NCBI GenBank assembly: GCA_910586875.1 | Contig: CAJUJI010000066.1 | Span: forward strand, 1 to 14,327 | Length of the DNA: 14,327 bases | Source of the DNA: an uncultured Anaerotruncus sp. | GTDB lineage: Bacteria > Bacillota > Clostridia > Oscillospirales > Ruminococcaceae | Direction of reading: 5' to 3' | Position numbers and translations under genes: made by a program | In this document: piece by piece, positions 6,585 through 13,811 of the stretch | Layout: every line of letters begins with the position of its first letter | Numbering within the stretch: the stretch's first letter is position 1 | The notes under the pieces: generated by a model | Seen by the model: only the letters and a program-made list of their open reading frames with translations | What the model was told of the DNA's origin: nothing | Database searches by the model: none

Positions 6585-8192
6585 TTGCTAACACTGAACC
6601 ACCAAGCGTTTGAACATCAAGAGGATTGGGCAGCCGCCGGAATTCGCCTTCCCTCGTTCGCGCTGACATCCTTGCGCACCAACACCCGGCAAACTCCAAA
6701 ATGGGTGCATATTGGGCCTGGAAATATCTTTCGCGGCTATATCGCAGCATTGGGACAAGCCGTTCTGGAACAGGGTGGCATGGAGTCTGGCATTACCGCA
6801 CTTTCCACATTCGACCATCAAATTGTTGAAAAAATCTACCGGCCTTATGATGATCTGGCGCTTCAGGTGTTGATGTATGCGGATGGAAAACTTGAAAAAA
6901 CCATCATCGCCAGCATTGGTGAAAGTGTGCGGGCTGACCTGGACTGGAGACGCTGCAAAGAAATTTTTGCCAGCCCTTCTTTACAAATGGTCAGCTTCAC
7001 CATCACCGAAAAGGGCTATGCACTCTGTGGAATGGATGGCCAATATTTTCCGGAGCTGTTGGCAGATTTTCAGGCGGATATTCGCACAAACGCGCCACAA
7101 AATGGTATGGCGATTGTAGCGGCATTGCTGTTGGCCCGCTACGAGGCGGGTGCTCATCCCATTGCAATGGTGAGCATGGACAACTTTTCCCACAACGGCG
7201 AACGACTGCAAAAATCCGTCTGTGAGGTTGCCAATCATTGGGTGGATCAGAGCATTGCACCCGCAGATTTTCTACAGTATCTGGAAAATCCGCAAACCGT
7301 CTCCTTCCCCTGTACCTGTATCGACAAAATCACACCGCGGCCGGATGCCGGTGTTGCAAGCGCATTAGAGCAGGCTGGTTTTGGCAGCACACAGGTGGAA
7401 ATCACCGACAAGGGCACCTATATTGCGCCGTTTGTCAACGCGGAAGCGCCGCAATATCTGGTAATAGAGGACCGTTTTCCGAACGGGCGGCCGCCGCTCG
7501 AGCTGGCTGGCGTTTATTTCACCAATCGGGAAACGGTGGACAGCTTTGAGAGGATGAAGGTCTGCACCTGCCTGAATCCGCTGCATACCGGACTTGCAAT
7601 TTTTGGGTGCTTGTTGGGCTTCGAGCGCATTTCTGCGGAGATGGACGATCCACAGCTGGCAGCTCTCGCCCGCCGGATCGGTGAGGTAGAGGGAATGCCG
7701 GTCGTTTCAGACCCTGGCATTCTCAGGCCGCAGGACTTCCTTGCAGAGGTGCTGGAGCAACGGTTGGTCAATCCTTACATTCCTGATACACCTCAGCGAA
7801 TCGCCACCGATACCTCACAAAAGCTCGCCATCCGGTTTGGGCAGACCATCCGGCTTTACCGGCAAAAAATGGGGACCGAGCAGCTTGTTGCGATTCCGCT
7901 GGTGTTGGCCGGCTGGTGCAGATATCTGCTTGGGGTGGACGATCTGGGCGCAGCTATGCCGCTCAGCCCTGACCCATTGCTTCCTCAGCTCCAACAAAAG
8001 CTGGAAGGAATCCGGTTGGGCGAGCCTTCTGGCGCAAAGGACAAACTGAAATCGCTGCTATCTAACCCACAAATTTTTGGCTGCTCGCTTTATGAGGACC
8101 GGTTGGGCGAACGAATCGAGGCTTATTTTGAAAGGATGCTAACTGGACCGGGCGCAGTCCGCAGTTTATTAAAGGAGGTTCTTTCACAATGA
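6585..8192 (+). CDS. uxuB: Fructuronate reductase / mannitol dehydrogenase family protein (UxuB)
   Basis: NAD-dependent oxidoreductase of the long-chain mannitol dehydrogenase family that interconverts D-fructuronate and D-mannonate. At 535 residues it is at the long end of the family. The start is TTG at 6585 with an excellent GAGGAGGA at 6571-6578 seven bases before; no better start fits. The N-terminal nucleotide-binding entry reads KWVHIGPGNIFRGYIAALG. The catalytic region reads ERMKVCTCLNPLHTGLA, with Lys325, Asn331 and His334 in the order seen in the family. The Lys-Asn spacing is one residue longer than in E. coli-type enzymes. The stop overlaps the uxuA start by four bases (ATGA), so the pair is coupled, which strongly supports the mannonate assignment over mannitol. 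Confidence 0.88.
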   Translation: MLTLNHQAFEHQEDWAAAGIRLPSFALTSLRTNTRQTPKWVHIGPGNIFRGYIAALGQAVLEQGGMESGITALSTFDHQIVEKIYRPYDDLALQVLMYADGKLEKTIIASIGESVRADLDWRRCKEIFASPSLQMVSFTITEKGYALCGMDGQYFPELLADFQADIRTNAPQNGMAIVAALLLARYEAGAHPIAMVSMDNFSHNGERLQKSVCEVANHWVDQSIAPADFLQYLENPQTVSFPCTCIDKITPRPDAGVASALEQAGFGSTQVEITDKGTYIAPFVNAEAPQYLVIEDRFPNGRPPLELAGVYFTNRETVDSFERMKVCTCLNPLHTGLAIFGCLLGFERISAEMDDPQLAALARRIGEVEGMPVVSDPGILRPQDFLAEVLEQRLVNPYIPDTPQRIATDTSQKLAIRFGQTIRLYRQKMGTEQLVAIPLVLAGWCRYLLGVDDLGAAMPLSPDPLLPQLQQKLEGIRLGEPSGAKDKLKSLLSNPQIFGCSLYEDRLGERIEAYFERMLTGPGAVRSLLKEVLSQ

Positions 8193-9271
8193 AAATGACC
8201 TTTCGCTGGTATGGAGAAGGAAACGATGCGATAACCCTCCGCCAAATCCGCCAGATTCCAGGCTGTAGTGGTCTAATGGGGGTGCTCGACCAATATGCCG
8301 CCGGTGAAGTATGGCCGCTAGAGGTCATCCAGGCGTATGTGGAGCAGGTGCACCAGGCAGGTTTAGAGGTAGAGGTCATTGAAAGCGTCAATGTTCACGA
8401 AGACATTAAGCTGGGATTGCCCTCCCGCGAGCAGTATATCGAGAACTATATTCAAACCATCCGGAATTTGGCTCAATGTGGGGTGCGGGTTATCGTCTAC
8501 AATTTTATGCCTGTACTGGATTGGCTGCGCACCGACCTTGCACGGGTGATTCCAGAGGATGGCTCCAATTCGCTCTATTTTGACGAGCAAGAGCTTTTGG
8601 GAATGACACCGCTACAGATCGTGCAGCGAACGGCTGCTGGTTCCAACGGCTTTTCCCTGCCGGGGTGGGAGCCCGCGCGCCTGGCCGAGTTAGAGCAGGT
8701 GTTGCAGCAATACCAGTCGGTAACCGCAGATGACCTACGGGAAAATTACCGCTATTTCCTGTCGCGTATCATCCCCGTCTGTGAGCAGGTTGGAATTCGG
8801 ATGGCCTGTCATCCAGATGACCCCGCCTGGCCGATTTTTGGCCTGCCGCGCATCGCACATTCCAAGGAGGATTTCGATAAAATCATCGGCTTGGTGGACA
8901 GCCCCAGCAATACAATCTGTCTGTGCACCGGCTCGCTGGGCTCCAATCCGGACAACGATATCCCTGCAATCATCCGGCATTTTGGTGGCAAGCAGCGAAT
9001 CGGTTGTTTGCATGTGCGCAATGTCAAGCACCTGGGATACCACAAGTTCCGCGAGTCCTCTCACCTATCCAGCGACGGCTCGCTGGATCTGTTTGAGATT
9101 ATGCGGGCGATTTGGGAGAGCTGTCCGGACACCTACATTCGTCCGGACCACGGGCGGATGATCTGGGACGAACAGGGACGCCCAGGCTATGGCCTATATG
9201 ACCGCGCATTGGGAATCGCCTATCTAAACGGTCTATGGGAAGCATTGGAAAAGCAGGGCACACGCGCTTAA
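8189..9271 (+). CDS. uxuA: Mannonate dehydratase (UxuA)
   Basis: Removes water from D-mannonate to give 2-keto-3-deoxygluconate. The 360-residue length is normal. Family motifs are all visible: FRWYGEGNDAITLRQIRQIP at the N-end, ESVNVHEDIKLGLPSREQYI, MACHPDDPAWPIFGLPRI (His208, metal site), LCTGSLGSNPDND, IGCLHVRNVKHLGYHKFRES and YIRPDHGRMIWDE (Arg318-Gly322). The start is ATG at 8189, inside the last codons of uxuB, with AAAGGAGG at 8171-8178. Its product is the likely feed for the aldolase encoded upstream, or for a KDG kinase elsewhere in the genome. Confidence 0.96.
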   Translation: MKMTFRWYGEGNDAITLRQIRQIPGCSGLMGVLDQYAAGEVWPLEVIQAYVEQVHQAGLEVEVIESVNVHEDIKLGLPSREQYIENYIQTIRNLAQCGVRVIVYNFMPVLDWLRTDLARVIPEDGSNSLYFDEQELLGMTPLQIVQRTAAGSNGFSLPGWEPARLAELEQVLQQYQSVTADDLRENYRYFLSRIIPVCEQVGIRMACHPDDPAWPIFGLPRIAHSKEDFDKIIGLVDSPSNTICLCTGSLGSNPDNDIPAIIRHFGGKQRIGCLHVRNVKHLGYHKFRESSHLSSDGSLDLFEIMRAIWESCPDTYIRPDHGRMIWDEQGRPGYGLYDRALGIAYLNGLWEALEKQGTRA

Positions 9272-9352
9272 ACGGAATGGCTGACATCAAAAAAATTTTT
9301 TCATCGGGTATTTTTCTTTTGATCGGATAAACTAAACCCGAGGTGATTATTG

Positions 9353-9541
9353 ATGTCAAAGCAGAAGAAAAATCAAAAGCAACCCAACGTTTCGTCGATT
9401 GGAGAATCAATCCGCCTCAACCCAGAGCGGCGGCTTTGCCCATCCTATGACAATGCAGGCATCTCCCTGCAATTGGAGCCTTCCCGCCTTAAAATGGGGG
9501 TTCGTGTGGTGGACGACTTTTGCGAGGAGCATATTATGTAA
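9353..9541 (+). CDS. Small hypothetical protein, 62 residues
   Basis: I do not recognise this protein. It starts at ATG 9353, six bases after a good GAGGTGAT site (9340-9347), ends with TAA and is followed 25 bases later by a strong terminator. That layout makes it a credible gene. The N-terminal third is basic and polar (MSKQKKNQKQ). The middle has a Pro/Arg-rich stretch (IRLNPERRLCPSYDNAG), and the C-end is acidic and hydrophobic (VRVVDDFCEEHIM). There is no signal peptide or membrane segment. It lies 81 bases after uxuA on the same strand and may be transcribed with it. The TTG at 9350 is in frame but has poorer spacing. Confidence 0.6.
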   Translation: MSKQKKNQKQPNVSSIGESIRLNPERRLCPSYDNAGISLQLEPSRLKMGVRVVDDFCEEHIM

Positions 9542-9566
9542 GCCAGTCCCCATTTTATCTGAAAAG

Positions 9567-9598
9567 AAAAACCGCCAGTATCACTGGCGGTTTTTTCT
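9567..9598. terminator. Bidirectional rho-independent terminator
   Basis: ACCGCCAGT (9571-9579) pairs with ACTGGCGGT (9583-9591) around a three-base loop. A T-run follows on the plus strand and an A-run precedes it, which reads as a T-run on the minus strand. It lies between convergent genes and can serve both the uxu cluster and the small minus-strand gene. Confidence 0.92.
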
Positions 9599-9682
9599 AT
9601 TGGGTGCTGTATCACGCTAGATTATGTACTGTAAAACCCACACCACCCTGCGGCCCTCCCCCATCCAACTTTGCCGCAGACT

Positions 9683-9910
9683 TCAAAAAAAACTGTTAGA
9701 CTTTCCTAAACCACTTCGATGATAGCACAGCTCCAGTCTTCTTGCAACAGATTCCAGCCGCATAATTTCCCCCTCTAACCATACCAGCCGTTTAGATGTA
9801 TAACTAACCCTCTGCTCCAATAACCGGTCCATCTCTGCGCGATTCCTTTGAATGCGGTTCCAGCAATCATTCATTCGCAGCCCCAATAGCCAAAGTTCCA
9901 GCTTCTTCAT
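9683..9910 (-). CDS. Small helical protein, remotely Spo0E-like
   Basis: A 75-residue protein starting MKKLELWLLGLRMNDC. The start at 9910 is chosen because GGGGGAGG sits six bases upstream. An ATG at 9955 would add 15 residues but has no ribosome binding site and lies inside a DNA repeat. Most of the chain is predicted by eye to be two helices: IQRNRAEMDRLLEQR and SKRLVWLEGEIMRLESVARR, joined by VSYT. This layout resembles Spo0E-family phosphatases, small helical hairpins that dephosphorylate Spo0A~P. Their signature S-x-x-x-D is absent: the matching segment is LEGEIMRL. The upstream DNA carries Spo0A boxes, which makes the link more tempting. It could also be an unrelated coiled-coil protein, so I give no gene name. 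It lies downstream of pcrA on the same strand, with its own promoter. Confidence 0.6.
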   Translation of the reverse strand: MKKLELWLLGLRMNDCWNRIQRNRAEMDRLLEQRVSYTSKRLVWLEGEIMRLESVARRLELCYHRSGLGKSNSFF

Positions 9911-9924
9911 CAACATCCTCCCCC

Positions 9925-9988
9925 ATTCGACTCGTTTATCTGCCAGTGGTTTCATTATTCGACTGGTTTATCCGCCAGTGGTTTCATT
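9925..9988. repeat. Tandem duplication, two 32-bp copies
   Basis: Copy 1 (9925-9956) and copy 2 (9957-9988) are directly adjacent and differ at two positions only. Each starts ATTCGACT and ends CCAGTGGTTTCATT on the plus strand. On the minus strand each copy holds AGTCGAAT, a near match to a Spo0A box, and an ATGAAACC. The promoter -10 box touches the outer edge of copy 2, and copy 1 has AATAAT at the equivalent place. The repeat thus forms the leader of the small minus-strand gene. Confidence 0.9.
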
Positions 9989-10019
9989 ATATCAGCAGGA
10001 ATGCTCTGATTTTGTCGAA
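9986..10019 (-). promoter_or_regulatory. Promoter of the small minus-strand gene, with a Spo0A box at -35
   Basis: On the minus strand, TATAAT (9991-9986) is a perfect -10 box. No good -35 hexamer lies 17 bases upstream; instead a Spo0A-box heptamer (10013-10019) sits 21 bases away. Spo0A-activated sigma-A promoters such as B. subtilis spoIIG also have a long spacer with 0A boxes over the -35 region, so this layout suggests activation by Spo0A~P. Confidence 0.6.
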
Positions 10020-10091
10020 ATGTAGGAAGATTTAAAACTTTTTAACAGAAATAAACAGCTTTTCGACAAAATAAAGTGGAAAATTGTCGAA
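10013..10091. promoter_or_regulatory. Cluster of three exact Spo0A boxes (TGTCGAA)
   Basis: TGTCGAA occurs at 10013-10019 (plus), 10062-10068 (minus) and 10085-10091 (plus). The flanks extend the first two to TTTTGTCGAAA and its complement. The last two face each other as an inverted pair, and this pair is nested in a wider AACAGCTTT/AAAGCTGTT inverted repeat (10054-10062, 10110-10118) that reaches the pcrA stop codon. The known 0A box consensus is TGNCGAA. Two weaker AGTCGAA copies lie in the tandem repeat. Confidence 0.7.
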
Positions 10092-10116
10092 TCGGGGAAA
10101 ACTTAGTGGAAAGCTG

Positions 10117-12483
10117 TTAAATCTTGTGTAATCTTGCAAACTTTGCCATCACCTTTTTGGTGCCGACCGTATCAAATGCCACCTCTACCAGATGGTCATT
10201 CCCCATCGCTGTCACCTTGAGCACCATACCTTTGCCATACACCTTATGTGCAACCAAATCCCCCACCTGAAAGGCTAGATCCCCTGTAGCAGCGCTTGAC
10301 TTTCCGATACCGACCACCTTATCTGTGGCATTGACCCATTGTTTGCGCTGGGTTGGAGGCGCTGCTGTGGCCTGTTTGCGCAAGGCACTGCTGTCGGTCA
10401 GCCGGTATAGCTCCTTTGGCACCTCGCTCAAAAAACGCGAGGGGCGATTGCGCATCGTCTGGCCAAACAACATCCGTTGGATCGCATTGGAGAGGTGCAA
10501 CCGCTTTTTTGCACGGGTGATCGACACATAAGCCAAACGCCGCTCCTCCTCCACCTGGGCCGGATCGTACAAAGACTGCATCCCTGGGAAAATTCCCTCC
10601 TCCATGCCGGCAACAAACACATTGTCAAACTCCAATCCTTTGGCCGAGTGCATGGTCATCATAACAACCGCATCTACATTGGGGTCATATTTATCGATAT
10701 CGGTATAAAGCGAAATTTCCTCCAAGAAACCCGATAGGGTCGGGGTGCTGTTTTCCTCCTCATAGCGCGCCATCGTGGATTTCAGTTCCTCTATATTTTC
10801 GATGCGTGCTTGCCCCTCCTGTCCCTCGGCGCGCAGCATCCGCAGATAGCCGCTGTCCTCCAAAAGCTCATCCAACAGCTGATCGAGCGGGCATTTGTCC
10901 ACCAGATCAATCAAACGGCGCATCATCCGTCCGAACTGCATCAAATCCGCCGCTTTGCGCGACAGCGCACCGTATTCATCCGCATGTTCAATCACTTCAA
11001 AGACTGTTTTGCCCTCTCCCTGCGCAATTTCCACCACTAGATTGATGGTGCTATCTCCAATTTTGCGGCGCGGTTCATTGATAATCCGGCGCAGGCGCAG
11101 AGTATCCGCCTGATTGTTCAGTATGCTTAAATAGGAAACAATATCCTTAATTTCCTTGCGCTCATAAAAGCGCACCCCGCCAATAATCCGATAGGGAATC
11201 GCAGACTTCACCATTCCACGCTCTAGCATCTGCGCTTGCGCATTCATCCGGTAAAGTACCACATTGTCCGCATAGCGTCCGCCATTCTTGACATACTCCT
11301 GAATTGCGTCACAGATATAGCGCGCCTCTTCCCCCTCGTCTATCGCGCGGTAAACCTCCAATTTTTCCCCCATGCCGTTTTCGGTCCACAAGGTCTTGCC
11401 CTTACGCGCGGTATTGTGTGAAATGACCGCATTTGCCGCATCCAAAATTGTGGTGGTACAGCGGTAGTTCTGCTCCAGGCGGATTACCTTTGTGCCGGGA
11501 AAGGTATCCTCAAACTGGAGAATATTCTCAATCGTTGCACCGCGGAATTTATAGATGCTCTGATCGTCGTCTCCCACCACGCAGAGATTATTGTTGCCAC
11601 ACGCGAGCAGACGCACCAGCTCAAACTGTGCGCGGTTGGTGTCCTGATACTCGTCCACCATCACATAGCGGAAACGGTTGCGGTAGTACTCCAACACTTC
11701 AGGATACTGCGAAAACAGTGTCACCGTCAACATGATGATGTCATCAAAATCAACCGCGTTCGCCGTGCGCAGCTGCTCCTGATAGATGCGGTAAACCTTT
11801 GCTGTGACCTCCTCTACAAAATCGTCCTTCGCCAGAGAATCATACATTGCAGGCGTTTGCAGCTCATCCTTTGCGCGCCCGATGGCTGCAAGCAGCATCT
11901 TAGCAGGAAAGCGCTTCTCATCCAGCTTTAGCTCGCGCAGCGCCGCCTTGATCACCCGAATGGAATCATCGGTATCATAAATTGCAAAGCTGCTGGTGTA
12001 GCCCAACCGGTCAATCTCCCTGCGCAAAATCCGCACACACGCGGAGTGGAAGGTGGACGCATTGACCTCGGCCGCCTGAGCGCCCAGCATATCGGCTAAG
12101 CGCTCCCGCAGCTCGCCAGCAGCCTTATTGGTGAAGGTGATCGCTAAAATATTCCATGGCATAATTGTGCGGCCGCGCACCAGGGAAAATGCGCGTTCCA
12201 TCTCCCAGTTTTCGCCGTCCGCATATTCTTCCAGAAATTCGATATCCTCCTCGGTAATCGAATCACGCATATATTCGTTCGTATATGCGTCTCCAAACTG
12301 CACCATGTTTGCAATCCGGTTGATAATGACGGTGGTTTTTCCACTGCCCGCCCCTGCCAGGATCAACACCGGACCATCAATGGTAAAAACAGCTTGCTTT
12401 TGCATCGGGTTCATCCGCGCAAAAAAATCGTCGATAATGCGGCGGCGCACTTGGTTGTATCGTTCTTTTAAACTTATCTCCAT
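10117..12483 (-). CDS. pcrA: ATP-dependent DNA helicase PcrA (UvrD/Rep family)
   Basis: A 788-residue superfamily 1A 3'-5' helicase for repair and replication. Motifs in order: LAGAGSGKTT (Walker A, Lys49), ITFTNKAAGELRERL (Ia), VMVDEYQDTNRAQ (II, from residue 275), CVVGDDDQSIYKFRGA (III), VIRLEQNYRCTTTI (IV), MTMHSAKGLEFDNVFVAGME (V) and YVSITRAKKRLHL (VI). The C-terminal Tudor-like domain is present (FQVGDLVAHKVYGKGMVLKV). An insert of about 50 residues after motif I (residues 60-110, rich in Glu/Asp) is in keeping with clostridial PcrA. The start is ATG 12483, six bases after AAAAGAGG. The ATG at 12489 abuts the site, and a frame extension to TTG 12555 would run into the upstream terminator. 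The stop TAA at 10117-10119 overlaps an arm of an inverted repeat that flanks the Spo0A boxes. Confidence 0.97.
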   Translation of the reverse strand: MEISLKERYNQVRRRIIDDFFARMNPMQKQAVFTIDGPVLILAGAGSGKTTVIINRIANMVQFGDAYTNEYMRDSITEEDIEFLEEYADGENWEMERAFSLVRGRTIMPWNILAITFTNKAAGELRERLADMLGAQAAEVNASTFHSACVRILRREIDRLGYTSSFAIYDTDDSIRVIKAALRELKLDEKRFPAKMLLAAIGRAKDELQTPAMYDSLAKDDFVEEVTAKVYRIYQEQLRTANAVDFDDIIMLTVTLFSQYPEVLEYYRNRFRYVMVDEYQDTNRAQFELVRLLACGNNNLCVVGDDDQSIYKFRGATIENILQFEDTFPGTKVIRLEQNYRCTTTILDAANAVISHNTARKGKTLWTENGMGEKLEVYRAIDEGEEARYICDAIQEYVKNGGRYADNVVLYRMNAQAQMLERGMVKSAIPYRIIGGVRFYERKEIKDIVSYLSILNNQADTLRLRRIINEPRRKIGDSTINLVVEIAQGEGKTVFEVIEHADEYGALSRKAADLMQFGRMMRRLIDLVDKCPLDQLLDELLEDSGYLRMLRAEGQEGQARIENIEELKSTMARYEEENSTPTLSGFLEEISLYTDIDKYDPNVDAVVMMTMHSAKGLEFDNVFVAGMEEGIFPGMQSLYDPAQVEEERRLAYVSITRAKKRLHLSNAIQRMLFGQTMRNRPSRFLSEVPKELYRLTDSSALRKQATAAPPTQRKQWVNATDKVVGIGKSSAATGDLAFQVGDLVAHKVYGKGMVLKVTAMGNDHLVEVAFDTVGTKKVMAKFARLHKI

Positions 12484-12540
12484 GATCATCCTCTTTTCGT
12501 TGTCCTTTTCATCTTTCTGCGTTATATGTGACTGACGCGG

Positions 12541-12568
12541 AAAAAGGCGGCTCAATGAGCCGCCTTTT
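12541..12568 (-). terminator. Rho-independent terminator after the decarboxylase beta-subunit gene
   Basis: GGCGGCTCA and TGAGCCGCC flank a single central base. With the flanking A/T runs this gives a 13-bp stem. On the minus strand it is followed by TTTTT, 17 bases past the stop codon of the beta-subunit gene. It separates that operon from pcrA. The T-run on the other strand (four Ts) could also act weakly against read-through. Confidence 0.92.
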
Positions 12569-12585
12569 GGAAATTATCCTTTCAC

Positions 12586-13776
12586 TTACGCGTGTGGAAG
12601 AACCGCCAACAGAACACCTGCTGCAACTGCGGAACCGATAACGCCTGCGACGTTCGGGCCCATTGCGTGCATCAGCAGGAAGTTGCTCGGATTTTCCGAC
12701 TGGCCGACCTTCTGAGAAACACGTGCTGCCATCGGAACCGCGGAAACGCCTGCGGAACCAATCAGTGGGTTAATCTTACCACCGGACAGAACATACATCA
12801 GATCGCCCAACAGCGTACCGCCTGCGGTACCAAATGCAAACGCGCACAGACCCATAACAACGATCAACAGGGTGGATGGGGTTAAGAAGTTTGCACCGTT
12901 TGCGGTTGCACCAACCGTAACACCCAGGAAGATTGTAACAATGTTCATCAGCTCGTTCTGTGCTGTCTTGCACAGACGATCGGTAACGCCGCTCTCTTTA
13001 AACAGGTTGCCCAACATGAGCATACCAATCAGCGGGGTGGTATCCGGAACCAGGAAGGAAACAACAACGGTAACCATGATCGGGAAAATAATTTTCTCGG
13101 TTTTGGAAACCGGACGCAGCTGCTCCATGCGGACCGCACGGGCCTTTTTGGTGGTCAGCAGCTTCATAATCGGCGGCTGGATAATCGGAACCAGCGCCAT
13201 GTAGGAATACGCCGCAATCGCGATAGAGCCGAGCAGATGCGGTGCAAGCTGGGTGGTGGTAAAGATTGCAGTCGGGCCGTCTGCGCCGCCGATGATACCA
13301 ATAGAGCCAGCCTCCGCAGGGGTAAAGCCTACGAGCAGCGCGCCGACAAACGCCAGGAAGATACCCAGCTGTGCAGCCGCGCCCATCAGGAAGCTTTTCG
13401 GATTCGCAATCAGCGGACCAAAGTCGGTCATACAGCCAACGCCCAGGAAGATCAGCGGCGGATAAATGCCCAGCTTAACACCCAGATAGAGGTAATCGAG
13501 CAAGCCGCCGGTACTTGCCAACAGCTCCCAGTCTATATGTCCTGTTTCATTGATAAAAATCAGCGAGTGATACAGATTCGCATTGGGGATATTAGTCAAA
13601 AACATACCAAACGCAATTGGCAGCAGCAGCAACGGCTCAAAGCCTCTGCCAATCGCCAGATACATCAGCACGAAAGAAACCAGAATCATGACCAGCTGGC
13701 GCGGGTCTTCAAAAATCGCAATAAAACCGCTGTTGCCCGCCAGCGTTTGTACCGCTTGGGTAAAAATCTCTAACAT
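12586..13776 (-). CDS. oadB: Sodium-pumping decarboxylase beta subunit (OadB/GcdB/MmdB family)
   Basis: Membrane subunit that couples decarboxylation of a carboxybiotin-bound group to Na+ export. The length of 396 residues is usual. Motifs are clear: GVKLGIYPPLIFLGVGCMTD, FGPLIANPKSFLMGAAAQ, SIGIIGGADGPTAIF (with the family's key Asp), TIFLGVTVGATANGANFL and NFLLMHAMGPNVAGVIGSA near the C-end. About nine to eleven hydrophobic segments can be traced. The start ATG at 13776 has AAAGGG a few bases upstream. The partner substrate (oxaloacetate, glutaconyl-CoA or methylmalonyl-CoA) cannot be told from beta alone. The carboxyltransferase and biotin carrier genes are not in this window. Confidence 0.95.
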   Translation of the reverse strand: MLEIFTQAVQTLAGNSGFIAIFEDPRQLVMILVSFVLMYLAIGRGFEPLLLLPIAFGMFLTNIPNANLYHSLIFINETGHIDWELLASTGGLLDYLYLGVKLGIYPPLIFLGVGCMTDFGPLIANPKSFLMGAAAQLGIFLAFVGALLVGFTPAEAGSIGIIGGADGPTAIFTTTQLAPHLLGSIAIAAYSYMALVPIIQPPIMKLLTTKKARAVRMEQLRPVSKTEKIIFPIMVTVVVSFLVPDTTPLIGMLMLGNLFKESGVTDRLCKTAQNELMNIVTIFLGVTVGATANGANFLTPSTLLIVVMGLCAFAFGTAGGTLLGDLMYVLSGGKINPLIGSAGVSAVPMAARVSQKVGQSENPSNFLLMHAMGPNVAGVIGSAVAAGVLLAVLPHA

Positions 13777-13811
13777 AACTTCAGCCCTTTCAATTTAAAG
13801 TGATTGCCCGA

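Noticed and set aside
6316..6750. Minus-strand frame across the DeoC-uxuB gap
   Set aside because: It overlaps the uxuB start and its ribosome binding site, and the encoded peptide is Cys/Arg-rich with no family features.
9648..9679. CTGCGGC/GCCGCAG stem as terminator of the small minus-strand gene
   Set aside because: The loop is 18 bases and no T-run follows on the minus strand. The bidirectional terminator at 9567-9598 is the better candidate.
10010..10091. LexA (SOS) operator interpretation of the TGTCGAA repeats
   Set aside because: The Firmicutes SOS box is a GAAC-N4-GTTC type palindrome, which does not fit. The heptamers match the Spo0A box instead.
12484..12555. Extension of pcrA to TTG 12555
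   Set aside because: It would begin inside the terminator of the decarboxylase operon, and a proper ribosome binding site exists for ATG 12483.
13237..13773. 178-residue plus-strand frame opposite the beta-subunit gene
   Set aside because: It is antisense to a clearly conserved membrane protein, has no ribosome binding site, and its composition reflects the opposite strand.
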